Positions 26,393 to 39,900 of a DNA stretch of 64,000 nt are shown piece after piece (within the stretch, counting starts at the first letter, position 1; every line of letters starts with the position of its first letter). Where the stretch lies: assembly GCA_016748015.1 (NCBI GenBank), contig JAAOMT010000516.1, forward strand, positions 25,133 to 89,132. The letters are read 5' to 3'. A model generated the notes under the pieces. That model was not told the origin of the DNA. It made no database searches and was given only the letters and a program-made list of their open reading frames with translations. The position numbers and the translations under genes were made by a program. This stretch comes from Geosiphon pyriformis (Eukaryota > Glomeromycota > Glomeromycetes > Archaeosporales > Geosiphonaceae).

Positions 26393-27700
26393 TTTGATTA
26401 GTTAAGGGAATTTAAAATATATTTATTTAATTCATCTACTCCATTTTTAAATATCAGACTATTATTAATTTTGAACCGTTTTCTTGTCATAACAAATCGA
26501 TATATCTCGTTAAAATTTTTTATTTAAATATCCATAAAAAAAATTATTTATTTGAAATAAAAACTTATTTAATTTAGTATTTTTAAACCATTACTTTGCA
26601 ATGGCAGAAAAGCTTCACCCATCAAAAAATATTTAAATTTATAAAAATCATTACAATTGGAATAAAAATACTCATTTGAAAAATTTAAAAAAATAATTGT
26701 CAAATTATTTTTAAACTTAGAATTTTAATATTTAGAGATAATTTTAAAATTATCTCTAATAAATCTGAAATTTACTATTTTTTGTAAATTTTATAATTTA
26801 ATTAAAAACTTTCTCAGTTCACCAAACACTTTTGTATTTGATTTCTGCTAGTTTCTATAATTATTAAATTAGATCTCTGGTCTGTTGTTTAAATGTAAAG
26901 TTTTTCAAGAAAAAGTTCCATAAACTCAAAAGTGTAAAAGGGCAATAGTATATAATAATAAAATTATTGATAGCTAATTAAACATCAGCCAAATACGGTG
27001 AAAAATATCTAGTTTTTCTTTATCCAAATTTAACACTCTAGAACTTTCCAGGCTGTTCATCCTCATTAATATCTTAAACAGTCGATACAAACGGCCTGGT
27101 AAAAATTTTAAGTTAATTTAATATCAAAAGTTTTATTAAAGACCAAAGAATCGCATATTAAATCTTATATTAAAAAAATCTGTTGCTATAATCTTTCTAA
27201 CAATATGTCTTGGTGGAATTATGATCAATTTTTAAAGGTAATTTTTTGTCAAACTATATATTGGTGAGATAATTTTGCAAGCAATTAATTATTATTCTGA
27301 AGAATAAAATTAAAAAAAATTTGAAAGACAGATTGTGAACTAATGAATCCGAAATTTTTTTTCAAACATAGGCTTCAAACTAATAAAAAAAATAACATAG
27401 ATTTATAAGTTTAAAATTTATTATTTATTTTATATTTGAGCCAATAATACCAAATAGAAAAACCATATTAGCAAAATTTCTCATATATTTAATGATTTTA
27501 TATTTTATACAAAATTTGATATTATATTCCTTATCTTAAATTCACATAAAAATCTAACATTTAAATGAATGAAGAATTATAATAAATCTATTCAAATTTT
27601 ATTTATTTATATACTTGTTCAAATGAGTGTATCTTTTTACTGCTAATGGGCATAAATGTGAATTGCATACTTTTCTATACGTGCTTAAATATCCTGACTT
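26393..27700. other. Intergenic
   Basis: This is AT-rich sequence with no gene. It contains a perfect 28-bp palindrome at 26732-26759. Confidence 0.6.
26732..26759. repeat. Perfect 28-bp palindrome
   Basis: The half-site TTAGAGATAATTTT is followed directly by its reverse complement with no spacer. It lies about 340 bp after the kinase pseudogene. It could form a hairpin or be a palindromic protein site, but nothing else supports a function. Confidence 0.8.
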
Positions 27701-27701
27701 A

Positions 27702-28375
27702 TCAAGACGACATTACATAAAATTTATTCAGTGATAGTATCCTATAATTTTCTACATGAGCAAATATTTTAAATCTGACTCCAAGCTTATCCAAAACATT
27801 CCAATGCTTTATTCTGCAAGGGTTTCGTGCTTCCGTCAGAACCGAATTCAACTCCTCCAATAGACTGCTAATATCCAGTTCAGCCCAATTTCTTGCCAAG
27901 GGTTTCCGAAGTTTGTTGCCAGTGACGAGTAAGAAAAGTCTTTGTTTCATGGTTCACTCCCTTCATCCATGTTTTTGAATCTCTTAAAATGACAAAACCA
28001 CACCAATTTCCCCTTAAACTACTGTCATTGGTTCCATGCTGTATTTAAAATTTTCTTTCTTAGATTCCAGTTGGCTATATATGTGAACACATAGCCAGAG
28101 CTTTCGCTATCACCACACATTGCACATAGTGTGTTTGGATAATTAGCCTTGTAAATATTTTTTTTAGTTGCAGGAAGCCGCCTGTGAATTGCTTTTATCA
28201 AGTATGTGCACATGCCCATTGTGGTCTTGCTTGTGATACCTGTGCTCACCTGACAATTCATGCGCCATAAAGCCAATATCTTGACCCAGTCTATGTTTTC
28301 CATGTTGTCCATTTCCTCAAATTCAAAGGTATGCATATTGTTAACTCTTTTTTTTTTAAACTTTCTATTTAGCAA
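27702..28375 (-). mobile_element. Fragment of a non-LTR-type retroelement (C-terminal part)
   Basis: The complement gives a 116-codon frame with DWVKILALWRMNCQVSTGI, TYLIKAIHRRLPATKK and NTLCAMCGDSESSGYVFTY. A second frame follows with LARNWAELDISSLLEELN. The CxxCG...ES...(V)FxY/C block resembles the zinc-binding tail after reverse transcriptase or RNase H in fungal non-LTR elements (zf-RVT-like); a usual His is Tyr here. The two frames do not join (offset of 2), and stops lie between them, so it is a broken fragment. Its base composition is clearly less AT-rich than the surroundings, suggesting a younger insertion. Assignment is from memory of the family and is moderate. Confidence 0.5.
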
Positions 28376-31300
28376 AGCTTTTTTTTTAACTTAATGTTAA
28401 ATAATTTTAAAACTTATATGTTACTCATTAGATAAATTTTCTATTAATTTATAGCATGCTGCCTGTATGAAGAGAATTTCTTGTATAACAATTCTATTAG
28501 AAATTTTCAAAAAAATCAATAAAAAAAGTATATTTTTTAAAAAAACTGTTTTCAAAATTAAGAATTTAAATAAAGTACCTTATTTTAATTTAATCATGGT
28601 GTATGATAAAATAAATCAACATTTGGAATCATATAATCACATAAAGACTCTTTGCAAAACTTTTATAAGAAAAATTTTTCTTAGCTTTTTTGTTTTATTA
28701 AATGATGCTAATTTTTTCCAAAATAAGGCTGTAAGTTTTTCTAAATAACAATAAATAGTTTAGACACAAATTCTATTTTGGATACAACATCTGAATAATT
28801 TTTTTAAACTGACTATTATGTAATCAAATTTTTTTTCAAGCACCAAAGCAAATATAGTATCCAAAATTATTTCTTTTTCAACATTTTAAGATTTTTGGAT
28901 TTGTTCTCTTTTCAGAATCTCAATTAAAATAATATTTATTGCTTTAAACTTTAACATTTCTAAAACCACATAAAACATATAATTAATGGGTTTTAAAATT
29001 GGTGTACAAAATTCTTCCTAAGCAGAAAATGCAGTTATTGTAATATAAACACATTTAGTTTTTTAATAACTGTCTTTTTCACAAATCTATTTTTAAATAA
29101 TCAATTTTGCTTTCAACTACTTTTTCAAAGTCAAATTTGATAAATAAATTTCTTTAATTGTAAGAGTTTTTTATCAAATATTTATTGAAAAATATTTAAT
29201 TATTAAAATAAGTTAATTTTAGGGGGTTTTCAAAAGAAGGAAGACTTATAGATGAAATTAACAATATATTTAGTAAAAAACTTTGTAAACTTAAATTATG
29301 TTTTTTTTTTAGAATTTTTAGAGTGTTAAAAATAATCTTAAAATTTAAAGTCTACCAAATTTAGACAAGAAAAGCAATTAAAAGTTTTGTAAATAAAATG
29401 AATTATTAATATTTTTATTTTAAGTTTAAACTTAAAAAATTTAAAAATGCTAAGATAAAAAATTTTCTGAAGCAATTTTCTGTTTAATCACATGTTTTTG
29501 GCTTGACTTTTTTTCCAAAATATTATTTGTTTATGAACTTTCGCAATATTCTATGTTTTTTTTCAAACTATAAACTATAATGAAGGTATAATATTCTTAA
29601 AACCAAGAAGATGCTTTTTGAATTGATTTATTTGTTTACAAGTATTACATTCCCAAAAAATTTAAATAAAATCAAATAGTGCAATAATATTTGCAAGTTT
29701 CTGATTTCACTCTTATAGGATGTTGATCATAAAAACTTGTGCTAAGAGAATCTGATAAAAAAATTCTGAATTGTCATCTTAATTCCAGATTCAGCTTTAA
29801 AATTTTTAAATTCATTATATGGTAAATATATTCTAACATCTTAAACTGTTTGTTTAACAGATAATTCTATAATTAAAACACACTTTTAATAATTAAAACT
29901 ACAACTGTAATCTTAATTAGACTATTTTTAAAATCAAAACACATAATAGTACATCTAGTTTAAAAATAGTTAATAATATCACAATTAATTATACAAATTT
30001 TTTTACCAATTAAATTAATAAAATTCTAAAGATTATGAGCAGTTGTGCCCATTAAAAGAATATACAATAAAGTTTTATGTGTATTTTGGCATTTTATAAA
30101 TGCTTATTAACATTAGTTTTGACTATGTAAACTGTATTTTTTTCAATAAGTAATTATTAAATTTTATGATTGTTTTTTGTCACAGTATTACTAATTATAG
30201 TTTGATTGACTTAATTATTTCAAAATCAGTTAAAGCAGTTTATACAGTCTTTATTAATGTTCTTATAAAATTTTTTTTTACTATTATAGCTGAATTTATG
30301 CAATTATTTACCAGTTTTTTAAGATTAATATTTACCATAAAACTGTGATTATTTGTCAAACTGACAGCTGCTATTATTGTTATTTTAGAAGTAAAAAACA
30401 TTTAGATTATTCTACCAAATTTTAAAAAAGTAAAAGTCTTTTTCTTAAAACTATTAACATTAAAAAAAATTCTTAACAATTTTCAATTATTGCAGAGAAA
30501 TTAATATCTAAAGCAAAAGATTTATAAACCAAAATTAAATGAAAATTTTAAAAAAAAGATGAAAAAAGAAAAAAAAGCTGTTTAAGACATTATTTTTATC
30601 ATTATTTTTAACATTAAAGTCAATCTAACTAAAAAGCTTTCTAAATACATGTTTTATAACAATTTTTTAAGTCTTTTAGGTGTTATTTAACATTTTTAAG
30701 CTCTGATTTTTTATTATTTTCCAGCCAAAAACTTGTTTATTCTACAAAAAACTTCTTATTTAAATTGATACTTTTTAATTCAATAGTATTTTTAGCTTCA
30801 AAGCCAGCCATTTTACTGGTTGTGAAAGTATTCTAAAAAATACTAGTACTAGTTACTATAACAAATTTTTTTAAAATACTATTTTTGTGTTTCTTTTTTG
30901 TAGACAAATTTGAAGCCACCAAATCAGTATTAGATTTTTTCTTGGTATTCTTTATAGCTAAACCATTGCTAAAACCAGCAGCTTTGTATTTAAACAAAAA
31001 ATTTTGAAGTATTAAATTAAATAGTGTATAATAAACAAAGACAGAAAAACTTTTTATTAAAATTGACTCTTTAAAAAATTTTTAAAACATAAAAGATAAA
31101 GATATTGAGACATAAATAGTTTAGTTTAATCTTGTATTTAATCTGATTTAATCTATATAACAATATTGCTTGTATATATATAACTAAGTTATATACAATA
31201 ATACAAGTTTTTTATTATATAAAAACAAAAAATTTAAGAGATTGCAAATAATAGTGTTTATTAGAAAAATGTATAAAAAATATATAATAATGGTGTTTAA

Positions 31301-32500
31301 AGTTCTATATTTGTTTATTGGTATTAGTTTTAACAATATATATAAAGTTTTTCTTTATAAAAATTAACTATTTAAAAGCTGCTGAGTTAGTGGCTTTAGT
31401 ATTTTTAAACTCAATTAGTGTTTTTTGCCAAAAACTAATTAACTATATCTTAATATTTTTTACTTATTAAATTTAAATAATGTTAATTTTACTACTAATT
31501 TAGAAAAATTTATTAGAATTTCTTTAACAATAATTTTTTGAAATTAATATTTGCTAAAACTTTTTTTACTAATTGCCAAATTTTTAGTCTGATTTAAATT
31601 CGATTTAAAAATAAATATTAACGAAATTATGTCTTAAAATTTTGAAAAAATAAAAGTCTATCCAAAACAATTTATTTAATAAAAATTTTTTCTAATATAT
31701 TTGAGTTTTTTATTTAAGTTTTTTTTAGCAATTACAACAAAATTAATATTTAAAACAAAAAATTTGATCAGATTAAAACTTTTTTCTTTTTAACTGAAAC
31801 TGTAAATTGTACAATAATCATAACAAATTTTTTTTTATTAATACATTTAATAAGTAAAGCCTAATCACTATATAGTGTACAGAATCAAACTAAGTAACCC
31901 TATAAATATCTATTATAAAAGCATTTTATGAATAAAAAATTATTTGAAGTCTTTTTTTTGTTTTGTGGATCATAAAAGATTAAGATTGAAACCAAAATTA
32001 AATTGAAACAATTTTTTCAAACACGACTATTTTAACCAAAACTCTTAAGTTTATAGATGTTGATTAAAATTGGAATAACAATTTTTAAATAAAGAATATA
32101 TTTTTATCAACAGATTTAATATTCCCAATTTTTTGACTTTAGCATTATTAATAAGTACAAAAACAATAATACATAAACAATTAATTTACATTTTAATAGT
32201 GTAAACATAAATTATATGAAGATAAAAGTTTTTATTCGAATATTTTTAATAAGATATTTTCTTTAGATTAATTTTAATCACAAATTTGCGCTATCTATTT
32301 ATTAAGATACTTTGTCACTCTTTTTTCATAAATTATATGAATTATTCAAATATTTGGACATATGTTTTTCTACATTTTTCTTTTATAAGATTTAAAACCA
32401 AACTTATAATATTAAAAATTATATTTCGCAAAATTTTTTTAGCAATTTAACTTTTATGGTTTGAATTTTTGACTTGCTAAAACTAAAACTACTTATTACT
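28376..32500. other. AT-rich desert
   Basis: No recognisable gene was found. Open frames such as 28467-28748 and 30166-30348 are short and dominated by Phe, Leu, Ile and Lys, as expected by chance at this composition. Confidence 0.55.
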
Positions 32501-32502
32501 TT

Positions 32503-32735
32503 AGCATTTTTCGAATTGAATGAATGAAAAACTCAAAAATATCTACCTGTTTTAAATTTCTACGAGTTTTCTTAATGACTTCATTATATTGTGCATCTTT
32601 CACAAAATTATTATCGATGACGATAAAATAATTTTTAAATTTTTGATTAAATATGCTTTCAAAAACATCCACTTTAATAGTTTTATTATTTAGCTCTACA
32701 TAAGAATTGTTTGCAGAGATATTTTGCCTCAGTTT
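32503..32735 (-). pseudogene. Unidentified coding-like stretch without a start
   Basis: About 77 codons stay open on the complement with a balanced residue content: KLRQNISANNSYVELNN, then KTIKVDVFESIFNQKF, IVIDNNFVKDAQYNEV and RRNLKQVDIFEFFIHS. Upstream, after a possible intron, comes WYNSMLHISIFRIQYQ. That is more protein-like than its AT-rich neighbourhood, but I do not recognise the family. It is probably a remnant exon of a decayed gene or transposon. Confidence 0.35.
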
Positions 32736-35700
32736 TACTAATTATATAAATAAAATCATATTGAATAAACATTTACTGGAAAATACAATTAATACCTGAT
32801 ATTGAATTCTAAAAATGCTAATATGAAGCATAGAATTATACCAATGTTATTTTTTGTTAACAATATAGACTATTTCTCTATCTTCAGATTTTTTGTTACC
32901 TTTTGAAAAGAATAGCGACTGAAATAATTATGAAACTGATTTTATACATTGAATTCTTACTAATTCAATTCGCTCATTAAAGTTGAATTATCTTTTTGAT
33001 TATTTCATTGTTATACAATACTGTTCTTTCTTGCTATCTATTAATTTGTTAATCTAACCATAATATAAAAATGGTGCTCCTTGTAAGATGTTAAATTCTT
33101 AAATTATTCATTATTGTATAGTAATTACTCTTTTCTAATAATAGAAACACAAAATTATTTCATAGTACATAATTAAAATAATCTAGTCTATATTGAACTT
33201 AACCTTCTTTTATCTTGTTTTATTTGTTTTCCGGTTAAAAAACAGTCTAATCAAGAATTTTAAAATTTTTGGAATTGGTTTTTAATTAAACATTTAGCTA
33301 AAGTCTATTCAGTATATATTATTTATTTTTTAATTAAGTATATTTTAAAGAAAATTTTGAAATCCAAGACAATTATATCAACTAATTATTATTTTCAGTT
33401 ATTTTTAGTCAACTTTTTCTTGAATTTGAAATCTTAAATCAACAAATTTATACTTAGATAAATATTTATTAACAAACTAAAATTCTCTTAAGAACTGAGA
33501 ATAAAGAAAGTTATCAAATAGTATTTGTTTTTAAATCTTTTTCAAATGATTCAGACTTTTTATCCCGAATATTTACTCTAGTTAACAAGATAAAACAGAT
33601 ATTTTATTAGTTTTTCAAGACATTTAAATTGTATTAAGTCAAAAAAACATAAATTTTTTATTTTTATTTAAAAGAGACTCTTAAAAACCAATAAAATGGC
33701 TCAAAAACTTTAAAAAAGCTGTTATAGCAAACTAATACAATAATAAATATAAGTTCTAAATAGTAAAAGAATATTTCTGCTATATGTTTTATTCAATAAT
33801 AGAACTGTCCAACATATAATTTAATGATCATTTGAGAATATTAGACAAAATACAACTTTTTTTACTACCAAATTTGAAGAAAAATTTTATACTACAATAT
33901 TAAGATTCAAATTAAAAATAAAATTGAAAAAAAATACAAGATTTCAGAAAATATGTTACTAAATATGTTAAAGCAATTAAAAAATTAATAAAATAAGTTA
34001 ACTTAAAAAAATTAGACAAAAAAACAAAAGATATATTTATTTATAAAAAAATTAAAAACAGACTTATTCTATATTATAAAATTTTTTTTCACAATTAAAA
34101 ATAATTTTATCTTGGATTTAACAATAAAAATAGCACAAAAAATTGAAAACAATTAATGAATATATTTAAAAAACATAATTTTCTTCTAATAATTGCTTTA
34201 ATCTTTATTTTTCTTTCTTAATTGGTTCTTATATTATTTATTGCTTATGTTTAAAATTCAAACAAACAATTAATAAAGAAGTTAACAACAAATTTTGTTT
34301 GATTTTTAGAACTGTTAACTAAAACAGTCTAAAAAAATCAAAAACCTCAAAGACTTTAATTATAATCAGTTAAAAAAGTCTTAATATAATTCAAAATTCA
34401 GAAAACAAAGCTTTTTGTTTGTTATTAATGTAAAAATACTGGTTATCTGGAATAAAATTAAAATAATTTTTTAATGTTTTTTTTAGTTCTAAAAAATAAT
34501 AATCAGAATTTTAATCCAAATACGAATTAGATTTATGTAAAATTTTTTGAAAAAGCTTCTTTAGTCAAAACAACAGAATATTAGTCTTTAAATTAGTAAA
34601 AATATCTTCTAAAAGTAAAAGTACAGACCAAAAAAAAGAAAATTTTTTATTTAGTTTTAATTTAATAAATGATAACACAAATGCAAAAAAACAATAATAA
34701 GTTATTAAGTTACATCAGATTCAAAAAACAAAAAGTAAAATTTGACTTAGATTTTAATACTATTGCTTTAACATCTAACAACAAAAATAAAAATATTTAA
34801 AAACTTACCAATATTAGAATCCTAAAAATCATTTAAAAATCAAGATTTTATTCAATTGTAAAAAATTTAATAAAAAATCTATTTATATCACTTTTAATCA
34901 GCTTATAACACATTTTCAGTTCCAAAAAAATCTTAAAAAATTATTAATATTCAAAAAAAACAATTTAAGACCAATAAACACTCTTAACAAATAATATTAG
35001 TTCTTAGTAACAATGTTATTTTTTTTATTTATAAAACTCAAATTACATAGATTTAATTTTAAATAGTGGTTTATTAGTTAGTATTATAGCCCAGCATTTT
35101 TAGATATAATTAAAAAAAAATTTAATAAATTATTAATTTGATTTATAATTAATATTCATAAAAAAAAAGAAAAATTTAGAAATTGTTAAAGCTATTCTTA
35201 TTTGAATTAATAAAATTTGTATAAAAATTGATATAAAAGTATCAAAAGCAAAAAATTATATTATAATTGTTGAAAATAAATAGTAGAAGAAGGCAAAAGC
35301 TTTTTTTAACTATAAACTTTATAAATTTATACTTTGAAGCAAATTTTAATCATTTGTAGTTAAATATTATTATTGAACTGTTTTTTCTTCTGTAATTCAA
35401 CAATAACAAAATAGTAATAATAATAATTCTAATATGTTAGAAAAATTTTTTTTTCATAAGTTTGTATTTGCATTAACATTAATATAGTCAATACATCAGA
35501 ATAAATAAAATTTAATGTTTTAATACATAAATTTTAATAATATATATATAAAAATAAAGTATTATTTATTTTATATTAAATAAATTTTCAATTACATATA
35601 ATATTAATATTAATTTATTTAAATAAATAATATTAATTTTTACTGTAAAAAAATATGCATAATTTATATATAAACAAAAAAAAACTATTTTTATTAAGCA

Positions 35701-38179
35701 AAAAGTCTAAAAATTAACATATATTTTTTTTTAAACATTTATATTGTATTAATTTTAACTTTAACCAGTTTTATTACTTTTGCCAAAAAATTCTTGATAA
35801 TATATTTACTCTCATTTTATTTTATTAATAATATTATAGTATCTTAAAGCTATATATATATATTTATAAATAAAAATTAAGTTATCAAATATATTATTTA
35901 TAATTTAATTAAGTAGTTATAGATATTAAAGTATTATATTTGTTTCTAATATTTTTTTTAATTTGCTTATAAAGTTTTGTTTATTATTAAAAACTCTATA
36001 TTAAGATTTTTTAATAACTAGTTAAATTAATATATGTTTAAAAAAATTGTATAAAAATTATTTTTGTTATATAGATTATTATTTTAGTTTGTTAATAAGA
36101 TATTGAATTTTTTGTTTGCTTTATTTTTATGCTTAAAATTAATAAGAACATATTTAATATTTGATAAATAAATATTATAATTAATATAATCACATTGATA
36201 AAATTTTTTTAGTTTAGTAAGCAAACTGCATATTGTTATTTATATTGTTTGCTTATTTTTTGGTGTTTAATATTACATGGTTTTTTAATTATATATTTTT
36301 TTGACTAATTTGCTTTAAGATTTAAATAAATCTATAATTATTTTTAATAGTTTATATATAAGCTTTAATATATTGACATGATTATCTTTTTTTTTAAAGT
36401 TATAGAGTTTATTAATTAAAACAATTTTTTTAATATATTTTTTAAAAAAAGTAATAGTAGAATTTTTAAATTGTAGTAACTTATCAAAATAAATTATTTT
36501 AATAAAATAAGTGTTTTTAATGATTATGATTTTAAAATATAAATAATATTAATAATTATCTTAAAAACTGTAAATTAAGTATTAACATTATTTAGATAAA
36601 GTTCTGTAAAAAATTAAAACCAATATTTTATTGCAATTATTAATTACAAAAAAGCAAATAAGATTTTTTGCTATAATATAACAAATTAAAAATTTAATAT
36701 TATTAAAATATAATAACAATTTTGATAAACTTTGTTTTAGAAAAAACAAGCTTAATTATAAATATTAATTTACTTTTTCTATCTATTTTATCAAAATAAA
36801 AATAGTTATAAAGTCGTTAAAACTGGTTATTGTTAAAATAAAATAATATTGTCAATTATAAATAAATTAAGAACAGATAATATTAAAATTAAAATTATAT
36901 TTTTGTAAAATTTAAATAATTAATTATAAAAAGCTTTGTATAAAAAAATGTATTAATAAGATTTAATAACTGGCCAACATAAGTTTGGCAGAATATTAAA
37001 TAGTTAAATAAAATTTTTATACATAAATTTAATATTATTAAGCTTTATTGTTCAAATTGTTAAAAACTGAGAAGTTATTAACATTAAAATATAAATTTGT
37101 ATTAAAAATTACAATATTATTGCATAATTTTTTTGAAAAAAATTCAATTTCTGTAAGTAAAACAATATTTAAGAACATTAAAATTACAAAAATACAATAC
37201 ATATAAGTCTGAATAATTATTCAAAATCATAAATTTTGTCTTTAATATTCAAGTCACAAGTTATAAAATTGTTATCTATCTTAATTATTTTATTAAAACA
37301 TTTGTAGTTTTTGTATCTGTATTTTTCACTTATTTTAATTCTTTTTTTTTTACTTGTTTATTTTTTGTTTTTTATCTATATTCTTTTTTTTTTACGAATT
37401 TTTTTTTAATTTTCTTAATCTATTTTTTTTTTTTATAAACTTTTTTAACTTTTTACCATATTTATTATACTTAATTTTAACTTTTTTCAATACTTGTTTA
37501 ATATTTTTAACATTTTTTATGGTGTTTTGTGTATTGGAAAAATATGACTTAATATATGTTTGGTTTGTATCAAATCTGTATAATTTTATGTTCTATATTC
37601 TATAATTGTTATTATATTATACAATATTTATTCATGTATTTATTAAAATATATTTTTTTGTCATTATTGTTTTATATATTTTAACATTAAAAATAGATTG
37701 CGTTTTATTATAAAATATTGTAAAATAATTTTAAATCTTAAAAATAATATATATTTTAATATTGGTCTTAAAATAAATATTAAATATTTAAATATTTAAA
37801 TATTTAAATGTCAATTTTGAAAATTTTAAATTTAAATTAAGTATATACTATTTGAAATTTGGCCAACTTCTAAACTTATAAGATTGAATTATAGAAATTA
37901 TAAAGAAAATAAAACAGAATAATCTCTTTAAAATCTCAAAATAAAATATTAAATATTTGGACAGAATTTAGACCGAGTAATTTTTAAAAAAATCAAAATT
38001 TTTTTGGTTTCTGTAACTTTTTTATAAATATTAATAGCCTTTAAAATATTATATTGTATATTAATTTTTTTTTATAACAAAAAAAAGTTGGTATTTTATA
38101 TCTAATTTTTTATTTTTGTTGTTTTTAAATAAAGTTAAAATGGTTTTTGTTTATTTTTTGTTGTTTTTTTTCTATTAAT
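32736..38179. other. AT-rich desert
   Basis: No gene was recognised. The open frame at 37354-37605 is a poly-T artefact (Phe-rich). Near 37780-37810 is a short AAATATTT tandem run. Confidence 0.6.
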
Positions 38180-39900
38180 ATAACAAAATGCAAAATTATA
38201 TTGTATTTTTGTATTATTTATCTTTGCTGTTTTAAATAAAGTTCAAGTGTTTTTATTGAATTTTTTATTGTTTTCTTTTTATTTTAATAGTACTATCCAT
38301 AATTATATTGTGTAATGTTTTAATAAATATTTTGCTTTTTATTGTAATAGCACTATTCAAGATTGTATTATGTATTTAAATCTTCTGTTGCTATAACTTT
38401 TAAATAAAATTCCAATGATTTTTCACATTTTTTGTTGTTTCTAATTTATTAAAATTGCAATTTACAAAATTGATTTGTGTATTTAGAATTCTTCTTTTGG
38501 TGCTTTTAGATAACATCATTTAAAAGAGTATTATGCTTTTTTATGTTTTATTTCTGCTGCTTTTAAAAAGAGTTTAAATGCTTTCTTATTATTTTTTATT
38601 GTTTCTTATCTATTATTATAACAAATTGCAAGATTGTACTGTGTATTTTAATTATTCATTTCTGCTGTTATTAAAATAAGTTCAGATGCTTTAACTTTAA
38701 CTTAAAAAGTGCCAATTTTATTGAAGTAATAATGATTCAGAAAAAATGTTTAAGAGAATTCTTTATATTTGTTGTTTTCTGATATTCTAAAAATACTTTT
38801 ATTATTCAATTTTTGTTTAATTCTATATATTAAAGAAAAGCCAAGTAAAATATAGTGAATAGAGCTTTTTATAGCGTTGTTACTTAAGTAAACAAATATT
38901 TTTCAAGTGTTTTTTTATTGCTTTCAAGATATTTTTCACTGTGTTAACAACTTTTAAATAAACATCAAACAAAAAACTTTTTTTGATGATATTGAATGAG
39001 TTATACAATTTATTAGAAAAGCTAAAAGCGTTTTCATGATTAAAATTAGTGGTTGAAATTGGAATCACTAGATGTTTTCTCAAATTCAATGTTTTTTAAA
39101 GAGAAAACTAAATTGCCATTCAATTTCCTTAAGACAATTAATTATTTCAACTATAGATGAGCAAAATTGTGGTAATTTATTTCACATTCAGTGTAAAGTT
39201 AGACATATTTGGCAAAAGTGTTTTAAATTGGTCTTTTTTGAGTTACCTTCAATAATGAAAAATGTCCACCTAATAGCTCCTATAAAAACACTTTCAGTAC
39301 ATATGTATCAAATTTTTTATTTCGTATATATTGAGAATTCCCAGAGCACTATGGTTCAATATATGTTAATTGTCCATAAACCAAAGAAACTTCCACAGGA
39401 AATTTTTTCTAATTTTTAAAAAGCCCAAGATTCACAATTTTATAGAATTATAGTGAACTAGAATATTTAAAGAATTTTTTTTAGGGATTTCAAAAATCAA
39501 AAAGTTAAAAGATTTGATGAATTTATAGTTAAATAATATCTTCTGCTTTTTAATTATATATCTTTTACTTGCCAAATCTCTATGAATAACATTTCTTTAT
39601 GAAGGCAGAAAATCTCTCAGGTTAGCTCTTTTGCAAACCATAATTTTTTTACAACCTTCATTTTAGAGAATTTTGATTTAAGGTATTTATTTATGGTTTT
39701 TCTGTTTGTATATTCTAAAACAAGCATGTATTCCTTTCAATCATTTATTGCAATTCGACAAACTTTTTTTAATATTTTAAAATAAGTTTTTATTTAATAA
39801 CTTAAAAATTGTCTTTTCCCAGAGTTTTTGTGACACCAAAAAAATTCATAATTAGGTTAGACTTCTTAAAAATTGCATTTTTATAAAATGAAGATTTATT
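38180..39900 (-). pseudogene. Fossil kinase-Sel1 gene
   Basis: On the complement, decayed kinase motifs come first: KEYMLVLEYTNRKTINKYL, LW-FAKEL with a stop after it, NVIHRDLASK, LGLFKN (DFG region), YGQLTYIEP-stop-CSG and NKKFDTYVLKVFL-stop-ELL. Then comes a linker beginning around STTNFNHENAF (~39060). Last is a run of degenerate Sel1 units down to ~38200, aligned with the intact gene by motifs such as ATTTAAAGC-type AKAF and the conserved CxxN spacing. Stops sit where Gln and Trp are expected (EPQC, FLWELL). There are several frame changes. The order kinase then Sel1 is the common one in these fungi, and is the reverse of the fusion at 22.8-26.4 kb. Confidence 0.65.

Noticed and set aside
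37354-37605. Hydrophobic 83-codon frame that could be a membrane protein
   Set aside because: It is produced by poly-T runs and has no residue diversity or motif.
39072-39419. 115-codon open frame on the + strand
   Set aside because: The reverse strand of the same stretch carries kinase motifs (YGQLTYIEP, NKKFDTYVL), so this frame is a shadow of the fossil kinase.
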